Source of the DNA: JARRQB01 sp965368585
Lineage (GTDB): Bacteria > Pseudomonadota > Gammaproteobacteria > Chromatiales > Chromatiaceae
DNA: 9,943 nucleotides
NCBI GenBank assembly: GCA_965368585.1
Contig: CBDUNM010000177.1
Coordinates: 1 to 9,943, forward strand
Direction of reading: 5' to 3'
Of the stretch, positions 6,991 through 9,943 are shown piece after piece (within the stretch, counting starts at the first letter, position 1; the number at the start of each line of letters is the position of its first letter). A program made the position numbers and the translations under genes. Under the pieces are notes generated by a model that made no database searches, was not told the origin of the DNA, and saw nothing but the letters and a program-made list of their open reading frames with translations.

Positions 6991-7008
6991 GCTGCGCGGT
7001 GGCGCAGT
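6991..7008 (+). terminator. Hairpin after the five-gene operon, possible terminator
   Basis: CTGCGC (6992-6997), loop GGTG, GCGCAG (7002-7007) form a perfect 6-base stem, extendable by a G-T pair, 20 bases after the ABC1 stop. TAAAA follows, not a T-run, so it is not a standard intrinsic terminator on this strand. A second small inverted repeat, CCGAG-CGCT-CTCGG, lies at 7031-7044. Confidence 0.35.
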
Positions 7009-7133
7009 AAAAGCGTGCACGTGTAGGGAGCCGAGCGCTCTCGGAGTTGCCTGTGCGATCAATGCCGCATCCGCCTATGGCTGGCCTCCTACATCCGAAT
7101 CGCGGGTGGAAGTCATCATCGAGCCAGGAGGGT

Positions 7134-7154
7134 TTGGTAGGCGTTGTCTACCAA
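7134..7154 (-). terminator. Hairpin at the end of the MarR-MFS-small protein operon
   Basis: TTGGTAG (7134-7140) and CTACCAA (7148-7154) are perfect 7-base inverted repeats with a 7-base loop. The CTA at 7148-7150 is the TAG stop of the small membrane protein gene read on the minus strand, so the stem begins within its last codons. No T-run follows, so it may be a weak or factor-assisted terminator or a transcript-stabilising stem. Confidence 0.38.
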
Positions 7155-7282
7155 CACCCGGGCAGCTTGGACATGAACGCGCGCACCATGTCGACAGAGG
7201 CATATTGCACCAGCGCGAGGCCTGCGACGATACCGCCGAGGATAACCGCTGCAATAGCGATCAACTGGCGCATGACCGGCAT
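7148..7282 (-). CDS. 44-residue single-span membrane protein, downstream of MFS gene
   Basis: From ATG 7282 the frame encodes 44 residues: a short MPVMRQ head, a strongly hydrophobic segment (LIAIAAVILGGIVAGLALV, about residues 7-25), then a polar tail QYASVDMVRAFMSKLPGCW. This is one predicted transmembrane helix with a Gly-containing face. Topology is likely N-in, given the Arg at position 5, but uncertain. The ATG lies one base after the TGA of the MFS gene (TGAAATG), which implies translational coupling. An internal ATG at 7273 (MRQL) is an alternative. A GAGG about 12 bases upstream of 7282 lies within the MFS gene. I do not recognise a family. Its place suggests it assists or modulates the transporter, as small membrane proteins do for some other transporters, but that is inference. 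Confidence 0.62.
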   Translation of the reverse strand: MPVMRQLIAIAAVILGGIVAGLALVQYASVDMVRAFMSKLPGCW

Positions 7283-7283
7283 T

Positions 7284-8489
7284 TCAGGTGCGTGCCTCGG
7301 CAAGCCGCGGGACGGGCTGTTCGCGGATCGGAAGGTTGATAAGCGCGGCGATAGCACTCAACGCCATGGCGATCATCCATACACTGTCATAGTTGCCGAC
7401 GAGGTCGTAGAGATAGCCGCCGAGCCAGCCGCCGAGAAAGGCGCCTATCTGGTGGAACAAAAACACGATACCGGCGAGCATCGACATGTTCTCCACGCCG
7501 AATATGGTCGCAACGGTCCCGTTGGTCAGTGGCACGGTGCTGAGCCACAACACGCCCATGGCAATGCCGAAGGTGTAAGCCGTCCACTGAGTGACCGGCA
7601 GCACCAGAAAGATCGCGATTACCACCAGGCGCGCGGCATAGATGCCGCTGAGCAGTTGTGGCTTGGCCACACGGCCGCCCCAAAAGCCTGCCAGGTACGA
7701 CCCTGCGATGTTGAACAGCCCGATCAGCGCCAGTACGCTGGCGCCGGCAATCGGCGCCAGGCCGCGGTCCACGAGGAACGCGGGCAAATGCGTGGAGATG
7801 AACACGACCTGAAATCCACACACGAAAAAACCGAACGACAACAACCAAAAACCGCGGTGCATGGCCGCTTCCGAGAGCACCGTGCGCAACGGTTGTTTGG
7901 CATTGGCGTTGCTCTGAGGTGTTTCCGTCAATGCCGCCGATAAAGGGAGCATGAGTGCGCTCAGCGCCGCTAGCACGAGCAGCGCTTCCTCCCAGCCGAA
8001 GTTGGTGATCAGCGCGTTGCTGCCGGGCAACAGTAAAAACTGGCCCAGCGATCCGAATGACATCGACACACCCATGGCCCAGCTGCGCTTTTCGGGCGGG
8101 ACGGACCGGCTGACGACACCGAACACCACCGGAAAGGTCGTGCCGCTCAAACCCAGCCCGATCAAGATGCCGGCGCTGATCATCAGGCTGAACTCGGACG
8201 CGGCCTGACTCATCATGAGCAGCCCCAGCAGGTACAGCAGAGCACCGCCGGCTATCACCGGTCCGGCGCCATGCCGGTCCGCTATGCGCCCGGCGAAGGG
8301 TTGCGCCAGCCCCCATATGAGATTCTGGGAGGCGATCGCGAGGGCGAAGACCTCGCGTCCCCATCCCATGTCGACGGACATGGGCTGCAGGAACAGACCG
8401 AAGGCATGGCGAATTCCCAGCGACACGGTGAGCACGATGGCGCCGCACAGCAGGATGACGGCGGGTGTTCTCCAGGTTTGCCTGTCCAC
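7284..8489 (-). CDS. MFS transporter (monocarboxylate/OFA-like)
   Basis: A 401-residue major facilitator superfamily permease with about 12 hydrophobic spans, the family's usual size. The N-terminal part, LGIRHAFGLFLQPMSVDMGWGREVFALA, is typical of a group spread in proteobacteria and distantly like monocarboxylate or oxalate/formate carriers. Motif A follows the second span: GRIADRHGAGPVIAGG. The middle loop (LTETPQSNANAKQPLRTVLSEAA begins near residue 190) joins the two six-helix halves. C-terminal spans include GIVFLFHQIGAFLGGWLGG. Substrate is unknown. The start is GTG 8489; only a weak AGAGAAA precedes it. The MarR gene ends 27 bases upstream and a small membrane protein starts one base after its stop, so the three are likely one operon under MarR control. 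An efflux role for a toxic compound would fit that arrangement but is not shown. Confidence 0.93.
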   Translation of the reverse strand: MDRQTWRTPAVILLCGAIVLTVSLGIRHAFGLFLQPMSVDMGWGREVFALAIASQNLIWGLAQPFAGRIADRHGAGPVIAGGALLYLLGLLMMSQAASEFSLMISAGILIGLGLSGTTFPVVFGVVSRSVPPEKRSWAMGVSMSFGSLGQFLLLPGSNALITNFGWEEALLVLAALSALMLPLSAALTETPQSNANAKQPLRTVLSEAAMHRGFWLLSFGFFVCGFQVVFISTHLPAFLVDRGLAPIAGASVLALIGLFNIAGSYLAGFWGGRVAKPQLLSGIYAARLVVIAIFLVLPVTQWTAYTFGIAMGVLWLSTVPLTNGTVATIFGVENMSMLAGIVFLFHQIGAFLGGWLGGYLYDLVGNYDSVWMIAMALSAIAALINLPIREQPVPRLAEART

Positions 8490-8516
8490 GCGTTTCTCTG
8501 GATAACGGTAGAGAAG

Positions 8517-8933
8517 TCAGTCGGCGGCGCCGGCGAGCTTGTCCAGCAGCTCGGTCAATTGGTCCAAGCCCTCTTTCCCGAGTTCCGCAGTCATCCTTTC
8601 CTGAGCCTGCTGCCAGAGCGGTTCGGCGGCGGCCAGCTTGCGTTTCCCCCGCGCGGTCAGGCGAACCAGGCGAATGCGCATGTCCGCGCCGCCGAGCAGT
8701 TCGACCAGTCCGGCCTTTTCCAGGGGACGCAGATTGCGCCCGAGTGTGCTTCGCTCCAAACCCGTGGCCTCGGCCAGACCGGTAATGTACGCACGATCCA
8801 TGCGGGATATGGTGCGCAGCAGGGAAAATTGGGTTACTTTCAAGCCCGCGTCGAGCAGCGCATCGTCGTAGCGGCGGGTCGCGGTGCGTGCCGCCCGGCG
8901 CAGGCGTGTGCAGTGACAGCTTGTGGACAACAT
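8517..8933 (-). CDS. MarR-family transcriptional regulator with N-terminal CHC motif
   Basis: A 138-residue winged-helix regulator of the MarR family, dimeric DNA binders that usually repress a neighbouring transporter and respond to small molecules or oxidants. The DNA-binding region is visible as TQFSLLRTISR, ITGLAEATGLERSTLGRNLRPLEKAGLVEL, then a wing (GGADMRIRLVRLTARGKRKL), and a C-terminal dimer helix (ELGKEGLDQLTELLDKLAG). The N-terminus carries CHC (Cys6, His7, Cys8) before LRRAARTATRRYDDAL, characteristic of one MarR branch. ATG 8933 is preferred over ATG 8954 because it lies just before CHC and the longer form would overlap the predicted -10 element; no Shine-Dalgarno is seen, so translation may be leaderless. 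It leads the MFS operon (27 bases to the transporter) and is divergent from the phosphatase gene. Autoregulation is likely. Confidence 0.9.
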   Translation of the reverse strand: MLSTSCHCTRLRRAARTATRRYDDALLDAGLKVTQFSLLRTISRMDRAYITGLAEATGLERSTLGRNLRPLEKAGLVELLGGADMRIRLVRLTARGKRKLAAAEPLWQQAQERMTAELGKEGLDQLTELLDKLAGAAD

Positions 8934-8939
8934 CAATGT

Positions 8940-8968
8940 AGCATATACCCGCATTCAGGTTTTGACAA
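8940..8968 (-). promoter_or_regulatory. Probable MarR-operon promoter with opposing -35 on the other strand
   Basis: On the minus strand TTGTCA (8968-8963) and TATGCT (8945-8940) are spaced by 17 bases, a fair sigma70 promoter whose start would fall at or beside the MarR ATG, giving a leaderless or near-leaderless message. On the plus strand TTGACA (8962-8967) is a perfect -35 overlapping it, pointing at the phosphatase gene, but its -10 (GAGAAC, 8985-8990) is poor. An ACAT-N2-ATGT inverted repeat (8930-8939) covers the MarR start and could be a repressor site. Confidence 0.45.
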
Positions 8969-8990
8969 TGCTGCGGGTCGGTTCGAGAAC

Positions 8991-9641
8991 ATGACTGAAC
9001 AGCGAGTAAATCGAATATCGCCGCGCGATCACTGGTCGCGTCGATATCGACGCGTGACGATCCGCGCCTGGCGGCGCATCGTCGCGGCCGTCATGGCGGC
9101 TGCGGTGGTGTTGAGCGCGGCGCCGGTCGCCTCAGCTGCCGACGAGCAGGCGTTGTGGCGCGCGCTGCGCGCGGGCGGACACGTGGCGCTCCTGCGGCAC
9201 GCAATCGCACCGGGCACGGGCGACCCGCCGGAGTTCGCGCTTCGCGATTGCGCCACGCAAAGAAACCTTTCGCAAGCGGGGCGCGATCAGGCCGCGCGCA
9301 TCGGTGCGCGTTTTCGCGCCAACGGCATTGCGACGGCGCGCGTGTTTTCGAGCCAGTGGTGCCGCTGCCTGGAGACCGCACGCTCGCTCGAGCTAGGGCC
9401 AGTCGAGGAACTGCCCGCGCTCAATTCGTTTTACCAGCAATACCAGCGGCGGGATGCACAAACCCGAACGCTCGAACGATGGCTTGCGCGCCAGGATCTC
9501 GCGCAACCCACGGTGCTGGTCACGCATCAAGTCAATATCAGCGCGCTGACCGACGTCTTTCCCGGCTCGGGCGAACTGGTGATCGTGCAGCGGTCCGCGA
9601 GCGGCGGGCTGTCGGTCGTGGGTACCATAGAGACCGACTGA
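8991..9641 (+). CDS. Exported histidine phosphatase family protein
   Basis: A 216-residue member of the histidine phosphatase (phosphoglycerate mutase-like) superfamily. The catalytic loop is LLRHAIAPGTGDPP, with phospho-acceptor His70 after Arg69; the partner Arg125 is in SSQWCRC, and the second His179 is in LVTHQVNIS. LSQAGRDQAARIG is the family's typical LSxxGxxQA segment. An N-terminal hydrophobic stretch (IVAAVMAAAVVLSAAPVASA, residues 30-49) after RAWRR is a Sec signal peptide with likely cleavage near ASA-A, so the mature protein is periplasmic; substrate is unknown. Two starts are possible: ATG 8991, with a long basic leader, or GTG 9054 (VTIRAWRR), which would give a compact 30-residue signal peptide. 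Neither has a good ribosome-binding site; I keep the ATG but consider the GTG nearly as likely. It is divergent from the MarR gene and converges on an OsmC gene. Confidence 0.87.
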   Translation: MTEQRVNRISPRDHWSRRYRRVTIRAWRRIVAAVMAAAVVLSAAPVASAADEQALWRALRAGGHVALLRHAIAPGTGDPPEFALRDCATQRNLSQAGRDQAARIGARFRANGIATARVFSSQWCRCLETARSLELGPVEELPALNSFYQQYQRRDAQTRTLERWLARQDLAQPTVLVTHQVNISALTDVFPGSGELVIVQRSASGGLSVVGTIETD

Positions 9642-9676
9642 TCGATGCGTGCTCGCGCGTGCCCGATTCGCGGTCG

Positions 9677-9694
9677 CCGGACGGTGTACGCCGG
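9677..9694. terminator. Weak hairpin between convergent phosphatase and OsmC genes
   Basis: CCGG-A-CG (9677-9683) can pair with CG-CCGG (9689-9694) leaving a short loop and one bulged base, in the 58-base gap between two converging genes. Neither side has a T-run. It is a candidate bidirectional terminator only by position. Confidence 0.2.
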
Positions 9695-9699
9695 GCGAT

Positions 9700-9943
9700 T
9701 CAGGCGACGGTTTCGTCCAGCGTCGTAACGATCTCTGGTGAACCCTCCAGCGTCCGGTGCACCGGACAACGATCGGCGATCTCAAGCAGGCGCCGGCGCT
9801 GCTCGTCACTCAGGTCGCCGGAAAGCTTCACGGTGCGGGTGATGCGCTCGATCTTGGCGGCGTTTCCGTCACAGTTCGAGCAGTCGTCCGCGTAGACGCG
9901 GTCGTGGCGCAGTCGCACCTCGACGTTGTCCAGGTCCAGCTGT
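9700..9943 (-). CDS. OsmC-family protein, C-terminal part (5' end outside window)
   Basis: The minus-strand frame is open from the right edge to a TGA at 9702-9700; about 80 codons are visible, so the N-terminal half, including the first redox Cys, is missing. The visible part reads LDLDNVEVRLRHDRVYADDC, a CSNC pair, then KIERITRTVKLSGDL, RRRLLEIADRCPVHRTLEG and SPEIVTTL. The CPVHRTL motif with its Cys is the second-cysteine signature of OsmC-family peroxidase-like proteins, which reduce organic hydroperoxides with two conserved cysteines. The extra CSNC pair occurs in one OsmC subgroup; whether it binds metal is unknown. A GTG at 9918 is only an internal codon because VEVRLRHDR continues from upstream coding sequence. 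Confidence 0.88.
   Translation of the reverse strand, partial: QLDLDNVEVRLRHDRVYADDCSNCDGNAAKIERITRTVKLSGDLSDEQRRRLLEIADRCPVHRTLEGSPEIVTTLDETVA

Noticed and set aside
7047..7943. A 298-codon plus-strand open frame opposite the MFS gene
   Set aside because: It is the antisense of a clear MFS transporter, and its product is an unstructured Gln/His/Arg-rich sequence with no motif.
7387..8448. A 353-codon minus-strand frame overlapping the MFS gene
   Set aside because: Same strand, other frame; product is Arg- and Pro-rich with no hydrophobic spans, while the alternate frame gives a full MFS permease.
8271..8990. Extension of the phosphatase frame upstream to 8271
   Set aside because: This part is antisense to the MFS start and the whole MarR gene; the signal peptide begins after 8991.

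Overview
The window is a GC-rich chromosomal segment of a proteobacterium, most likely a gammaproteobacterium. That placement rests on protein families and gene order (TroA/ZnuA-type binding protein, DUF2520 protein, CHC-type MarR regulator, NDUFA9-like and ABC1 proteins) and is an inference. I see no rRNA, tRNA, CRISPR array, insertion sequence or phage gene. Twelve protein genes are supported, two of them cut by the window edges, plus one weak short leader ORF.

Layout. At the left edge (1-665, +) is the 3' part of an uncharacterised His-rich protein, followed by a periplasmic metal-binding lipocalin-free TroA/ZnuA-type substrate-binding protein (761-1633, +) with all four expected metal ligands but no transporter partner in view. 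Converging on it is a DUF2520 Rossmann protein (2596 to 1720, -) whose last ~46 codons are in another frame, so it is frameshifted or carries an assembly error. A 391-base gap (2597-2987) holds a strikingly AT-rich island with a good sigma70-like promoter.

That promoter drives the centrepiece: a tight five-gene operon (2988-6971, +) encoding an SDR-fold protein that lacks the catalytic Tyr, a DCC/DUF393 thiol protein, an SRPBCC (START-like) ligand-binding protein, an NDUFA9-like atypical SDR, and an ABC1/UbiB/COQ8-type kinase-like protein. Three of the five fall in the same broad folds or families as mitochondrial quinone or complex I factors (COQ10-like fold, NDUFA9, COQ8). Related gene sets occur near photolyase or light-stress loci in other proteobacteria, so a membrane redox, quinone or oxidative-stress role is a reasonable but unproven hypothesis.

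The right part holds a minus-strand operon, MarR regulator (8933-8517), MFS transporter (8489-7284), and a 44-residue single-span membrane protein (7282-7148) that starts one base after the transporter stop. The MarR gene is divergent from an exported histidine phosphatase (8991-9641, +), and the two share a short control region in which overlapping -35-like hexamers lie on both strands. The phosphatase converges on the C-terminal part of an OsmC-family protein (9943-9700, -) that runs off the right edge.
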